DNA of 64,000 nucleotides from Brevibacterium senegalense. Lineage in GTDB: Bacteria; Actinomycetota; Actinomycetes; Actinomycetales; Brevibacteriaceae. The number at the start of each line of letters is the position of its first letter. The stretch's first letter is position 1. Positions 9,158-18,730 of this stretch are shown in pieces. Position numbers and translations under genes: made by a program. The stretch is taken from assembly GCF_000285835.1 (NCBI RefSeq), contig NZ_HE978607.1, forward strand, positions 37,351 through 101,350. Direction: 5' to 3'. The notes below the pieces were generated by a model, which saw only the letters and a list, made by a program, of their open reading frames with translations, did not search any database and was not told the DNA's origin.

Positions 9158-11443
9158 ATGACTGAGCGACGCGAGATCGCGCACGAGCAGGTGCGGATCG
9201 ACACCCTGTACGGCAGGCTCGATGAGCTGCGCGCGGAGACGCGCGCGTCCCTGGACGCCGTCCGCCGTGCGAAGGTGGGCGGCCACCACCAGAACCGCTC
9301 CGAGCGGGACGCCTTCGCCACCATGTACGAGGACACGCTCATCCGCTACCAGTCCGCGGAGGAGGGGCTGTGCTTCGGACGCATCGACACGGCGTCCGGC
9401 GAGACGACGTACGTGGGGCGGATCGGCCTCTCCGATGCCCACCGGCAGCAGATGCTCATGGACTGGAGGGCACCGGCCTCGGAGCCGTTCTACCGGGCCA
9501 CGCCCGCCCAGCCCGCCGGGCTGACCCGACGCCGCCACATCGCCACCCGCGGTCGCACGGTCACCGGAGTCGAGGACCAGGTCCTGGACGCAGCGGGTCT
9601 GACCGAGGACGAGCGCAGCGGCCTGCAGGGCGAGGGCGCGCTCATGGCCGCCCTGGGTGCGCGCCGCACGGGTCGCATGGGCGATATCGTCGCGACGATC
9701 CAGGGGGAGCAGGACGCGATCATCCGCCGGGACCTCGCGGGCACGCTCGTCGTGCAGGGCGGTCCGGGCACCGGCAAGACCGCCGTGGCGCTGCACCGCG
9801 CCGCCTACCTCCTCTACCGCCACCGCGAGCGGATCGCCAAGTCCGGTGTGCTCCTCGTGGGCCCCTCCCCGGTCTTCCTCCGCTACATCGAGCGCGTCCT
9901 CCCCTCGCTGGGCGAGACGGGTGCCGTGCTCCTGACCCCCGGACAGCTCACGCCCGGCGTCGACACGACGCTGCGGGACGCCCCCGCAGTCGCCGCCGTC
10001 AAGGGCGATCTGCGGATGGTCGACGTCATCCGGCGCATGGTGCGCTCGTACCAGCGGGTGCCCGGCGAGGATCAGCAGCTGAAGGTGGGACCGTACACGA
10101 TCGTCCTCACACCCGCCGACGTGCGCTCTGCGCGCGAGCGCGCCCGCCGCACCGGCGACGTCCACAACGCCGCGCGCACGGCCTTCGTGCAGGCCCTGCT
10201 GCGGACGCTCGCGGACAGACTGGCGCACGCCCAGGGCATGGACTCCCCCGGAGAGCGCCTCCCGGAGCTGCTGGACGATCTGCGCGCCGCCCGCGACGTC
10301 CGCGTCGCCGTCAACCTGTGCTGGCTGCCGCTCACCCCGGCGGGCGTGCTGGACGCCCTCCTGTCGAAGCAGCACCGCCTGACGCATGCGACCTCCGGTG
10401 TGCTCCGCGCGGCGGAGACGCGTGCGCTGCTGCGGCCCAAGGGCGCGCCGATCACGGTCGAGGACGTTCCACTGCTGGACGAGATCGCGGAGCTCATCGG
10501 CACCGAGTCCGCGCCCACCGCCAATCGCGAGGACGCCGAGCGCGAGTACGCCGAGGCCGTCGTCGAGATGACGGGCACGGGTGCCATGGTGGGCGCCGAG
10601 CAGCTCGCACAGCGCTACGCGGGTGCGGATCCCGCGCAGGCGATCGCGGATCGTGCGGCGCACGACCGCGAATGGACGTTCGGCCACCTCGTGGCGGATG
10701 AGGCGCAGGAGCTCAGCCCCATGCAGCTGCGGCTCCTCTTCCGGCGCGTGCCCAGCAAGTCCGCCACGCTCGTGGGCGACCTGGCGCAGGCCACCGCCGC
10801 AGATCCGACGCGCACGTGGCACACGATCCTGGCCCCGCACGTGGGCGACCGGTTCGGCCTCGAGGAGCTCACCGTCTCGTACCGCACCCCGCGGTCCATC
10901 ATGCGGCCGGCGAATGCGCTGCTGGCGGACCGGTTCCCGGACCTCGCCCTGCCCGCATCGGTCCGCGAGGGCGACAGCGAACCCCGGCTGCTGCGGTACG
11001 ACTCCGTCTCCGGTCTGGCGGACACGCTGCCGCGGATCCTCGCGGAGGAGGCCCGCGCCGTCGCGGGCGGTCGAGTCGCCGTCATCGTCCCCGACGGGCT
11101 CCTGGAGCTCGTCGAGCACACGCTCGCGGCGTCGCTGCCCCCGGTCGCGGACGGCGCTGCGGAGGACGTCCTGCAGGCCGCGCATGTGGGTTACGGACCC
11201 ACTGCGATCGATCGTCGGGTCGCAGTGCTGACCCCGCACGAGGTCAAGGGACTGGAGTTCGATGCGGTGCTGGTCGTCGAGCCCGCGCTCATCGCGCCGG
11301 GCTCCGAGGGCGGCGACACCCCGACGGACTCCGGCGTGGGCGCCCTCTACGTCGCGCTGACCCGCTCGATGTCGCGACTGGTCATCCTGGCTGCGAACCC
11401 GTCGCTGCTGGACTCCTACTTCGAGGACACTCCGGCTGAATGA
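9158..11443 (+). CDS. helR: HelR-like RNA polymerase recycling motor ATPase (UvrD-type fold)
   Basis: 761 residues. HelD/HelR proteins bind RNA polymerase, remove it from stalled complexes and, in the actinobacterial HelR class, can displace rifamycins. The N-terminal arm is helical (residues 1-60), followed by the conserved FGRID...YVGRIGL...MDWRAPASEPFY segment. The helicase motifs follow: Walker A GGPGTGKTAVALH near residue 203, VDEAQELSPMQLR written here as ADEAQELSP, SYRTPRSI, HEVKGLEFDAV and YVALTRSMSRL. The ATG at 9158 has AGAAAGG upstream. A GATAAT element at 9124-9129 may be its -10 box. I did not see a rifamycin-associated palindrome upstream. Confidence 0.85.
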   Translation: MTERREIAHEQVRIDTLYGRLDELRAETRASLDAVRRAKVGGHHQNRSERDAFATMYEDTLIRYQSAEEGLCFGRIDTASGETTYVGRIGLSDAHRQQMLMDWRAPASEPFYRATPAQPAGLTRRRHIATRGRTVTGVEDQVLDAAGLTEDERSGLQGEGALMAALGARRTGRMGDIVATIQGEQDAIIRRDLAGTLVVQGGPGTGKTAVALHRAAYLLYRHRERIAKSGVLLVGPSPVFLRYIERVLPSLGETGAVLLTPGQLTPGVDTTLRDAPAVAAVKGDLRMVDVIRRMVRSYQRVPGEDQQLKVGPYTIVLTPADVRSARERARRTGDVHNAARTAFVQALLRTLADRLAHAQGMDSPGERLPELLDDLRAARDVRVAVNLCWLPLTPAGVLDALLSKQHRLTHATSGVLRAAETRALLRPKGAPITVEDVPLLDEIAELIGTESAPTANREDAEREYAEAVVEMTGTGAMVGAEQLAQRYAGADPAQAIADRAAHDREWTFGHLVADEAQELSPMQLRLLFRRVPSKSATLVGDLAQATAADPTRTWHTILAPHVGDRFGLEELTVSYRTPRSIMRPANALLADRFPDLALPASVREGDSEPRLLRYDSVSGLADTLPRILAEEARAVAGGRVAVIVPDGLLELVEHTLAASLPPVADGAAEDVLQAAHVGYGPTAIDRRVAVLTPHEVKGLEFDAVLVVEPALIAPGSEGGDTPTDSGVGALYVALTRSMSRLVILAANPSLLDSYFEDTPAE

Positions 11444-11446
11444 GAA

Positions 11447-11486
11447 CCGCCGGCGGCGTCGGCTTCCCCTCCGATGCCGCCGGCGG
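11447..11486. terminator. Terminator hairpin between helR and nrdR (first)
   Basis: A 16-bp stem (11447-11462 with 11471-11486, one G-T wobble) with an eight-base loop begins three bases after the helR stop. The genes converge, so it can serve both. Confidence 0.75.
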
Positions 11487-11489
11487 CGG

Positions 11490-11506
11490 GCGCACCGTCG
11501 GTGCGC
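11490..11506. terminator. Terminator hairpin between helR and nrdR (second)
   Basis: GCGCAC / GTGCGC with a five-base loop, followed by GGTTTCATCTT, a weak T-rich tail in the helR direction. Confidence 0.55.
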
Positions 11507-11556
11507 GGTTTCATCTTACACACACCTGCGCCCGTTTTCGCACCTGCGGGCCCAGG

Positions 11557-12042
11557 TCATCCGTCGGACGTCGCCGCGGACTCCTCCGCACGCACCTGGA
11601 GGTCCCTGCGGAGCGACGCGATCGCGGCCTCGAAGTCCTCGAGGGAATCGAAGCCCTGGTACACGCTGGCGAAGCGCAGGTAGGCGATCTGATCGAGTTC
11701 GCGCAACGGCTCGAGGATCGCGAGCCCCACTTCATCGGCATCGATCTCCGCGACACCCAGCCCCCGGATCTTCTCCTCCACCCGCTGTGCGAGCTTCGCC
11801 AGATCGTCGTCACCCACCGGTCGACCCTGGCAGGCCTTGCGCACGCCGGTCACGATCTTCTGCCGGGAGAACTCCTCGGACACCCCGGACCGCTTGATGA
11901 CGGACAGGCTCGTGGCCTCCATCGTCGTGAACCGCCTGCCGCACTGCGGGCACTGGCGACGGCGGCGGATGGACGAGCCGTCCTCCGCAGTGCGCGAGTC
12001 GACGACCCGGGAGTCGGGGTGGCGGCAGAACGGGCAGTGCAT
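11557..12042 (-). CDS. nrdR: Transcriptional repressor NrdR
   Basis: 161 residues. NrdR represses ribonucleotide reductase genes in response to nucleotide binding. The N-terminal zinc ribbon has four cysteines, MHCPFC (3, 6) and CPQC (31, 34), around an Arg-rich loop. An ATP-cone domain follows ([20 protein letters not shown]...). The length is close to the usual 150-160. The ATG starts three bases after the hisD stop and uses GGAGGG inside the hisD end as ribosome binding site, so hisD and nrdR are one transcription unit. The C-terminal 15 residues are variable and acidic. Confidence 0.95.
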   Translation of the reverse strand: MHCPFCRHPDSRVVDSRTAEDGSSIRRRRQCPQCGRRFTTMEATSLSVIKRSGVSEEFSRQKIVTGVRKACQGRPVGDDDLAKLAQRVEEKIRGLGVAEIDADEVGLAILEPLRELDQIAYLRFASVYQGFDSLEDFEAAIASLRRDLQVRAEESAATSDG

Positions 12043-12045
12043 GTC

Positions 12046-13413
12046 TCAGCCCTCCGGGGTCGTGGCGGTGAACCGCGCGCGTACGGACGCGCCGTGCGCG
12101 GGCAGGTTCTCCGCCTCCGCGAGCGCGGTGATGTGGTCCGCGACCTGGGCCAGCGCATCGCGCGAGTACTCGATGACCTGGCTGACGCGCAGGAACGCGT
12201 GGACGGACAGGCAGTCGCCGAAGGCGGCGGTGCCCAACGTGGGCAGGACGTGGTTGGAGCCGGCGATGTAGTCGCCCAGCGCCACCGGGGAATGGGCGCC
12301 CACGAAGACCGCTCCCCCGTTCGTGATCCGGGCGGCGACCGCCGCCGGGTCCGCGACGTGCAGCTCGACGTGCTCACCGGCGTACGCGTTCACGACCGTC
12401 TCGCCGGCCTGGAGCGAGTCGACGAGGACGATGCCGGACTGGGCCCCGGAGAGACTCGTGCGGATCCTCTCCGCGTGGACGGCCCGGTCCATCGCCTCCC
12501 CCAGCGCCTCATCGACCGCGCGGGCCAGCTCCACGGACTCCGTCACGAGGACGGCGGCGGCCAGCGGGTCGTGCTCCGCCTGGCTGACGAGGTCCGCCGC
12601 GACGAGCAGCGGATCCGCCGCGGCATCCGCCAGCACGATGATCTCCGTGGGCCCCGCGACCGCGTCGATGCCCACCCGGTCGCGGACGAGCGACTTCGCC
12701 GTCGCGACGTAGGCGTTGCCCGGCCCGGTGATGATGTCGACGGGCTCCAGCGCCTCCGCACTGTCCTGCCGGCCGTCCGCATCCGCGAAGCCGTAGGCGA
12801 AGGCGCCGATCGCCTGCGCACCGCCGATCGCCCACACCTCGTCGAGTCCCAGCAGGTGCGCGGCGGCCAGAACCGTGGGGTGCGGCAGGCCCGTCTCCCG
12901 CTGCGGCGGGGACGCGAGCGCAATCGAGCCGACCCCAGCCTCCTGCGCGGGGACCGTGTTCATGACGACCGACGAGGGGTACACGGCCAGGCCGCCGGGG
13001 ACGTAGAGCCCCACCCGGTCCGCGGGCAGGTGGCGCGTCGTGACGCGCGCGCCGGTGGCGACCTCCACCGTCCGCGGCGCGGGGACCTCGGCGGCGGACA
13101 CCACGCGGACCCGCGCGATCGCCTCGTCCAGACCCGCTCGCACGGCCGGGTCCAACCGGCGGGCTGCCTCCCGCAGAGCATCCGCGGGGACGCGGAACGA
13201 GCCGGTCTCAACCCCGTCGAAACGGGCCGTCGCCTCCGCGACCGCGGGACGGCCTCGCTCGCGGATGTCGTCCAGCAGCGGACGCACGGTCTCGACGGGT
13301 GCGTTCTGCGACGCCTGGGCGCGCGGCAGGCGGGCGCGCAGCGCGCGGCGGTCCAGGGCGGAGCCGCGCAGGTCGATGAGCGGGGTGTGCACGAGTGGTT
13401 CCACCCGCACCAT
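12046..13413 (-). CDS. hisD: Histidinol dehydrogenase
   Basis: 455 residues. Catalyses the last two NAD-dependent oxidations of histidine biosynthesis, L-histidinol to L-histidine, with a zinc ion. Recognisable blocks are LYVPGGLAVYPSSVVMNTVP, GPTEIIVLADAAADP, SQAEHDP with the catalytic Glu-His pair, and GSNHVLPTLGTAAFGDCLSV. No other his gene is visible here; the gene lies between dnaE upstream and nrdR downstream. The ATG at 13413 has no Shine-Dalgarno sequence. A TAGGAT element (13417-13412) overlaps it, so a leaderless start at the GTG at 13404 (MEPLVHTP) is equally plausible. Confidence 0.93.
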   Translation of the reverse strand: MVRVEPLVHTPLIDLRGSALDRRALRARLPRAQASQNAPVETVRPLLDDIRERGRPAVAEATARFDGVETGSFRVPADALREAARRLDPAVRAGLDEAIARVRVVSAAEVPAPRTVEVATGARVTTRHLPADRVGLYVPGGLAVYPSSVVMNTVPAQEAGVGSIALASPPQRETGLPHPTVLAAAHLLGLDEVWAIGGAQAIGAFAYGFADADGRQDSAEALEPVDIITGPGNAYVATAKSLVRDRVGIDAVAGPTEIIVLADAAADPLLVAADLVSQAEHDPLAAAVLVTESVELARAVDEALGEAMDRAVHAERIRTSLSGAQSGIVLVDSLQAGETVVNAYAGEHVELHVADPAAVAARITNGGAVFVGAHSPVALGDYIAGSNHVLPTLGTAAFGDCLSVHAFLRVSQVIEYSRDALAQVADHITALAEAENLPAHGASVRARFTATTPEG

Positions 13414-13417
13414 CCTA
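13412..13417 (-). promoter_or_regulatory. -10 element TAGGAT upstream of/overlapping the hisD start
   Basis: TAGGAT fits TAnnnT and ends seven bases before the GTG at 13404, as expected for a leaderless hisD-nrdR transcript. A -35 box would lie in the dnaE 3' end and is not recognisable. Confidence 0.4.
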
Positions 13418-13433
13418 GTGCCCCGGTCCGCGC

Positions 13434-16400
13434 TCACTGCAGGCAGTTGGGTCCCAGGAGGGCCTTGAGGTCCCCGAACAGACTGGGCCCCAGGTCGACG
13501 CGGTAGCGACGGTCCAGGCGCATGACGCACCGGCGGCCCGGACGGGTGAGCGTGAGACGGACCTCCGTGGGCCCCCGGTGGGAGTCGAGGATCGCGCCCA
13601 GGCGCTCGATGACCGGCTCCGTGCACCTCTCCATGGGCATCGAGATCGACAGCGGCCGGTCCGCGGGATCGGTCACGTCCGGGATCGTCATCGACTGCGC
13701 CATGATGCTGAGCGGACGGTCGTCCGAGGTGCGGACCCGACCCGTCACGGCGATGACGAGGTCGGTCGCGAGGATGCCCGCGACCGGCTCGTAGGCGTCG
13801 CCGAAGAACATGATCTCCACGGACGCCTCGAGGTCCTCGACGGTCACGATCGCGTAGGGGCGACCGTTGTTCTTCGACACCTTCCGCTGGACGTCCGTGA
13901 TCATCCCGCAGACCGTCACCTGCGACCGATCGGGGCGACCGCCGTCCGGGTCGATGAGCTCCGCGATCGACACGTCCGACTCCGACGCGAGGACGCCCGC
14001 CAGACCGTTGAGAGGGTGGTCGGACACGTAGAGCCCGATCATCTCCCGCTCGAACGCGAGCTTCTCCTTCTTCTCCCACTCCGGCCGCTGCGGCACCGGC
14101 ACCGTGAAGTCGGAACCGGAGTCGTCATCACCGCCCAGACCCGCGAACAGGTCGAACTGCCCGTGCGCCTCCTGCCGCTTGACGCCGATGACCGCGTCGA
14201 CCGCCTCCTCGTGCACCTCGACGAGGGCACGGCGGGAATCGCCCAGCGAGTCGAAGGCCCCCGACTTGATGAGCGACTCGATCGTGCGCTTGTTGCACAC
14301 GTGCGCCGGCACCTTGTCCAGGAAGTCGCCGAAGGTCGTGAACGAGCCCTTGTCCCCGCGGGCCGTGACGATCCCCTCGACCACGTTCTGCCCCACATTG
14401 CGCACCGCGCCCATGCCGAAGCGGATGTCCGAGCCGACCGGGGTGAAGTTCGAGTGGGACTCGTTGACGTCCGGGGGCAGCACCGTGATGTGCAGGCGAC
14501 GGCACTCGTTCAGGTAGAGCGCCAGCTTGTCCTTGTTGTCGCCCACGGACGTGAGCAGTGCGGCCATGTACTCAGCCGGGTAGTGCGCCTTGAGGTAGGC
14601 GGTCCAGTACGACACCACGCCGTACGCGGCGGAGTGGGCCTTGTTGAACGCGTAGTCGGAGAACGGGAGCAGGATGTCCCAGAGCGCCTGCGCGGCGGCT
14701 TCGGAGTATCCGTTGTCCTTCATACCGCCGAAGAAGCCGGCCTGCTGCTTGTCGAGCTCCGCCTTCTTCTTCTTGCCCATCGCGCGGCGGAGGATGTCCG
14801 CCTGGCCCAGGCTGTAGCCCGCGACCTTCTGCGCGATCGCCATCACCTGCTCCTGGTAGATGATGAGGCCGTAAGTGGTGTCGAGGATCTCCGCCAGGGG
14901 CTCTGCGAGCTCCGGGTGGATGGGCGTGATCTCCTGGCGCCCGTTCTTGCGCAGCGCGTAATTCGTGTGCGAGTCCGCGCCCATGGGGCCCGGGCGGTAG
15001 AGGGCCAGGGTCGCGGAGATGTCCTCGAAGTTGTCCGGCTGCATGAGCCGCAACAGGCCCTGCAGGCCACCGCCGTCCAGCTGGAAGACGCCCAGCGTGT
15101 CGCCGCGCGCCAGAAGCCGGTAGGCCTCCGGATCGTCCAGCTCCAGATTCTCCAGGTCGAGTTCGGTGTCCCGATTGTGCCGGATGTTCTCGATCGCGTC
15201 GGAGATGATCGTGAGATTGCGCAGCCCCAGGAAGTCCATCTTGATGAGGCCCAGGCCCTCGGACGTGGGGTAGTCGAACTGCGTGATGACCTGGCCGTCC
15301 TGGAAGCGGCGCATGATGGGGATGACGTCGATGATCGGTTCCGAGGACATGATGACGCCGGCGGCGTGGACGCCCCACTGGCGCTTCAGCCCCTCCAGTC
15401 CCTTCGCCGTCTCGTAGACCTCCCGGGCCTCCGCGTCCGTCTCCAGGAGGCCGCGGAATTCGCCGGCCTCGTTGTAGCGGGGCGCCTTCGTGTCCTCGAT
15501 GTCCTTGAGAGGGATGTCCTTGGCCATGACGGCCGGTGGCAGCGCCTTCGTCAGCTGCTCGCCCATGCTGAAGGGCTTGCCCAGCACGCGCGCGGAGTCC
15601 TTGAGCGCCTGCTTCGTCTTGATCGTGCCGTACGTGACGATCATCGACACGTACTCCGAGCCGTACTTGCGCGTCACGTACTCGATGACCTCGCCGCGGC
15701 GGCGATCATCGAAATCCACGTCGAAGTCGGGCATCGAGACGCGCTCCGGGTTGAGGAAGCGCTCGAAGATGAGGCCGTGCTGCAGCGGGTCCAGGTCCGT
15801 GATGCGCATCGCGTAGGCGACCATCGAGCCGGCGCCGGAGCCGCGGCCCGGCCCCACGCGGATCCCGTTGTCCTTCGACCAGTTGATGAAGTCCGCGACG
15901 ACCAGGAAGTAGCCGGGGAAGCCCATCCCGATGATGACGTCCAGCTCGTAGTCCGCCTGCTTGCGGACCTCGTCCGGGATCCCGCCGGGGTACCGGTAGT
16001 GGAGTCCGCGGTCGACCTCCTTGATGAGCCACGACGTCTCGTCCTCGCCCTCGGGCGTGGGGAACTTGGGCATGTAGTTGGCGCTCGTGTCGAAGGAGAC
16101 CTCGCACATGTCCGCGACGAGGAGCGTGTTGTCGCACGCCTGCGGCAGCTCGCGGAAGAGGCTGCGCATCTCGGCCGCGGATTTGAGGTAGTACCCGGTC
16201 CCGGAGAAGGCGAAGCGCGACCCGCCCTGGTCGTACGTGGGCTCGATGAGCTTCGAGCCGGACTGGATCGCCAGCAGCGCCTCGTGCGCCTTCGCATCCG
16301 ACTCGTTCGTGTAGTGGAGGTCGTTCGTCGCCAGCAGGGGCAGATCAAGCTCGTCCGCAAGGCGCAGCAGGTCCTTCGTCACGCGCTTCTCGATGCTGAG

Positions 16401-16988
16401 ACCGTGGTCCATGAGCTCGAGGAAGTAGTTCTCCGCGCCGAACAGGTCGCGGTACTCCCCCGCCGCCCGCTTCGCCTCGTCGTACTGACCCAGCCGCAGG
16501 CGGGTCTGGATCTCGCCGGATGGGCAGCCCGTCGTCGCGATGAGGCCCTCCGAGTACGTGCTCAGCAGCTCCCGGTCCAGGCGGGGCCACTTGCCGAACG
16601 CGGAGTCGAGCGAGGCCAGCGATGAGGCGCGGAACAGATTCTGCATGCCCGTGTTGTTCTTCGACAGCAGCGTCATGTGCGTGTAGGCACCGCCACCGGA
16701 GACGTCGTCGCCCTTCTGCGACTCGTCCGTGCGCCACTTGACGCGCGTCTTGTCTGTCCGCGCGGTGCCGGGCGTCACGTACGCCTCGACGCCGATGATC
16801 GGCTTGATCCCCGCGTTCGTCGCCTGCTGCCAGAAGTCGAAGGCGCCGAACAGGTAGCCGTGGTCCGTCGTGGCCAGTGCCGACTGGCCCTGCGCCTTGA
16901 CGGCGGCCATGAGGTCGCCCAACCGGGCGGCCCCGTCCAGCATCGAATACTCCGTGTGGACGTGGAGGTGGACGAAATCCGAGCTCAT
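13434..16988 (-). CDS. dnaE: DNA polymerase III alpha subunit
   Basis: 1184 residues, the normal length for DnaE1. The replicative polymerase catalytic subunit. The PHP domain opens with HLHVHTEYSMLDGAARL; the palm motif PDFDVDFDDRRRGEVIEYV (near residue 420) holds the catalytic aspartates. The middle has the conserved GPGRGSGAGSMVAYA and the tract ending MGKKKKAELDK. The C-terminal OB domain is seen in TVCGMITDVQRKVSKNNGRP. The ATG at 16988 begins directly with the PHP motif. It follows the RluA-family gene by 59 bases on the same strand and is followed closely by hisD. Confidence 0.97.
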   Translation of the reverse strand: MSSDFVHLHVHTEYSMLDGAARLGDLMAAVKAQGQSALATTDHGYLFGAFDFWQQATNAGIKPIIGVEAYVTPGTARTDKTRVKWRTDESQKGDDVSGGGAYTHMTLLSKNNTGMQNLFRASSLASLDSAFGKWPRLDRELLSTYSEGLIATTGCPSGEIQTRLRLGQYDEAKRAAGEYRDLFGAENYFLELMDHGLSIEKRVTKDLLRLADELDLPLLATNDLHYTNESDAKAHEALLAIQSGSKLIEPTYDQGGSRFAFSGTGYYLKSAAEMRSLFRELPQACDNTLLVADMCEVSFDTSANYMPKFPTPEGEDETSWLIKEVDRGLHYRYPGGIPDEVRKQADYELDVIIGMGFPGYFLVVADFINWSKDNGIRVGPGRGSGAGSMVAYAMRITDLDPLQHGLIFERFLNPERVSMPDFDVDFDDRRRGEVIEYVTRKYGSEYVSMIVTYGTIKTKQALKDSARVLGKPFSMGEQLTKALPPAVMAKDIPLKDIEDTKAPRYNEAGEFRGLLETDAEAREVYETAKGLEGLKRQWGVHAAGVIMSSEPIIDVIPIMRRFQDGQVITQFDYPTSEGLGLIKMDFLGLRNLTIISDAIENIRHNRDTELDLENLELDDPEAYRLLARGDTLGVFQLDGGGLQGLLRLMQPDNFEDISATLALYRPGPMGADSHTNYALRKNGRQEITPIHPELAEPLAEILDTTYGLIIYQEQVMAIAQKVAGYSLGQADILRRAMGKKKKAELDKQQAGFFGGMKDNGYSEAAAQALWDILLPFSDYAFNKAHSAAYGVVSYWTAYLKAHYPAEYMAALLTSVGDNKDKLALYLNECRRLHITVLPPDVNESHSNFTPVGSDIRFGMGAVRNVGQNVVEGIVTARGDKGSFTTFGDFLDKVPAHVCNKRTIESLIKSGAFDSLGDSRRALVEVHEEAVDAVIGVKRQEAHGQFDLFAGLGGDDDSGSDFTVPVPQRPEWEKKEKLAFEREMIGLYVSDHPLNGLAGVLASESDVSIAELIDPDGGRPDRSQVTVCGMITDVQRKVSKNNGRPYAIVTVEDLEASVEIMFFGDAYEPVAGILATDLVIAVTGRVRTSDDRPLSIMAQSMTIPDVTDPADRPLSISMPMERCTEPVIERLGAILDSHRGPTEVRLTLTRPGRRCVMRLDRRYRVDLGPSLFGDLKALLGPNCLQ

Positions 16989-17047
16989 CGCGTCGAACCC
17001 TTCACTCGATCGTGTCTGCTGCCGTGTGCGCCCGCGTCACGAGCGGC

Positions 17048-17977
17048 TCATCCCTGGTCCGCCTCCAGCACATCGAGGGCGTGCTGGAGGTCGTCCGGAT
17101 ATGGACTCTCGAACTCGACGTACTCGCCGGACTCCGGATGTTCGAACCCCAGGCGCACCGCGTGCAGCCACTGCCTTTCGAGACCCAGCCGCGCCGCCAG
17201 CACGGGGTCCGCGTGGTACGGCAGGTCGCCGCAGCACGGATGCTTGGTCGCCGACATGTGGACGCGGATCTGGTGGGTGCGGCCTGTTTCCAGATCGACC
17301 TCGAGCAGACTCGCGGACCGGAACGCCTCGAGCACCTGGTAGTGCGTGACCGCCTCCTTGCCGTCGCTGCGCACCGCATACAGGCCGTCGCGGCGGGGGT
17401 TGCGCCCGATCGGCGCGTCGATCGTCCCCACGACCGGATCCGGCAGCCCCTGCACCAGCGCGTGGTACGTCTTCGACACGGTGCGCTCCTTGAAGGCCCG
17501 CTTGAGCACGGAGTACGCGTGCTCGCCCTTCGCCACGACCATGACGCCCGAGGTCCCCACATCCAGCCGGGACACGATCCCCTGCCGCTCCGCCGCCCCG
17601 GACGTCGCGATCGTGTGGCCGGCCGCGGCGAGTCCGCCGATGACGGTGGGGCCGCTCCAGCCGGCGGCCGCGTGGGCGGCGACGCCCACCGGCTTGTCGA
17701 CGACGATGATCGCCTCGTCCTCGTGGATGATCGACATGCCGGCGACGGGCTCCGGCACGATCTCCAGCGGACGGGCGGGCTCCGGCAGCACGACGTCCAG
17801 ACGCGATCCGGCCAACACTCGGTCGGATTTGCCCAACGGCGCACCGTCCTGCTCGACGCCCCCGTCCTCTGCGATCTGGGCGGCTGCGGTCCGTGAGAGT
17901 CCCAGCGCCCGGGAGAGCGCGACGTCGACCCGTTCACCGTCGAGCCCCTCCGGCACCAGCAGGGAACGTGTGGTCAT
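17048..17977 (-). CDS. RluA-family pseudouridine synthase (RluD-like)
   Basis: 309 residues. Isomerises uridine to pseudouridine, most likely in 23S rRNA. An N-terminal S4 RNA-binding domain ([22 protein letters not shown], then a beta strand) precedes the catalytic domain, in which [18 protein letters not shown] contains the catalytic Asp; the usual HRLD is SRLD here. Further family motifs are ALVQGLP..., [14 protein letters not shown] and HPCCGDLPY. The ATG overlaps the lspA stop (ATGA), the classical lspA-rluD pair. The exact target position in rRNA cannot be assigned from sequence. Confidence 0.9.
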   Translation of the reverse strand: MTTRSLLVPEGLDGERVDVALSRALGLSRTAAAQIAEDGGVEQDGAPLGKSDRVLAGSRLDVVLPEPARPLEIVPEPVAGMSIIHEDEAIIVVDKPVGVAAHAAAGWSGPTVIGGLAAAGHTIATSGAAERQGIVSRLDVGTSGVMVVAKGEHAYSVLKRAFKERTVSKTYHALVQGLPDPVVGTIDAPIGRNPRRDGLYAVRSDGKEAVTHYQVLEAFRSASLLEVDLETGRTHQIRVHMSATKHPCCGDLPYHADPVLAARLGLERQWLHAVRLGFEHPESGEYVEFESPYPDDLQHALDVLEADQG

Positions 17978-18555
17978 GAGCGGTCCTCCAATTCCGCGCC
18001 CCGCGCGGCGGGCGCCTGCCCGGCGGAGCCGTCGCGGTCGGCCTCCAGCCGTCCGTCCAGTCCGATCCCACGGAACGACACGACGATGAGGACGCAGGCC
18101 GCGCCCGTGATCGCGATGTCCGCGATGTTGCACACGAAGAAGTAGAGGTCGATAAAATCGACCACTGCGCCGTGGAAGAACTCCGGCGGGCGCACGAGGC
18201 GGTCGATGAGGTTCCCCGTCAGACCGCCCAGCAGAAGTCCCAGCGCCCAGGCCCACGCGGTCGAACCAAGACGCCGTCCCGCCCACAGGATCACGACGAA
18301 CACCACAAGGGCAATGACGGTGAACACCCACGTGGCGTTCGACCCCATCCCGAAGGCCGCGCCGTCGTTGCGCAGGAATTGGAAACCCACCAGGTCGCCC
18401 ACGATGGGGATCCGCGGCCGTCCCTCCAGTGCGGCGACCGCGATCTGCTTCGTGATCTGGTCGAGCACGACGACCAGCACCGCCGCGCAGTACAGCAGTG
18501 CGCGCAGGCGCCCACCGGACCGGGGGGCCGCGGCGCGCTGGGGGGCGGGTGTCAT
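17974..18555 (-). CDS. lspA: Lipoprotein signal peptidase II
   Basis: 193 residues. The membrane aspartyl protease that removes signal peptides from diacylglyceryl-modified prolipoproteins such as the two in this window. Four membrane helices. Family motifs are [34 protein letters not shown] and [10 protein letters not shown]...NIADIAI; the two catalytic aspartates are in the last two blocks. The second block has FGMG where many members have FS. The start at 18555 is chosen for the AGAGGA ribosome binding site; a longer form from 18582 has none. The last 25 residues are a charged tail. Coupled to the RluA-family gene by ATGA. Confidence 0.93.
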   Translation of the reverse strand: MTPAPQRAAAPRSGGRLRALLYCAAVLVVVLDQITKQIAVAALEGRPRIPIVGDLVGFQFLRNDGAAFGMGSNATWVFTVIALVVFVVILWAGRRLGSTAWAWALGLLLGGLTGNLIDRLVRPPEFFHGAVVDFIDLYFFVCNIADIAITGAACVLIVVSFRGIGLDGRLEADRDGSAGQAPAARGAELEDRS

Positions 18556-18668
18556 CGGGGTCCTCTCGTGGGGTGCCGGCACGACCGGGGACGGACGCGC
18601 GGGAACAGTCTAGGCGGGATGCACGACGGAGTGCCGCATGGTGCGGCGTCCGGGCATGAATGGGCGAA

Positions 18669-18694
18669 GGCCCCGGCCGACTGGGGCCGGGACC
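18669..18694 (-). terminator. Probable terminator downstream of divIVA
   Basis: A ten-base stem with one mismatch (18669-18678 with 18685-18694) and a six-base loop in the 175-base gap between divIVA and lspA. A second small stem GGGGAG/CTCCCC is at 18705-18720. Confidence 0.5.
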
Positions 18695-18730
18695 TCCGTC
18701 CGGTGGGGAGTGGGCTCCCCGGAGCTGCGA

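Noticed and set aside
7724-11239. Open frame of about 1170 codons on the minus strand across DUF4192, the spermidine-synthase-like gene and HelR
   Set aside because: It crosses three well-supported genes, shows no recognisable motif and has shadow-like composition.
13578-16625. Open frame of about 1000 codons opposite dnaE
   Set aside because: Antisense shadow of a textbook DNA polymerase III alpha gene.
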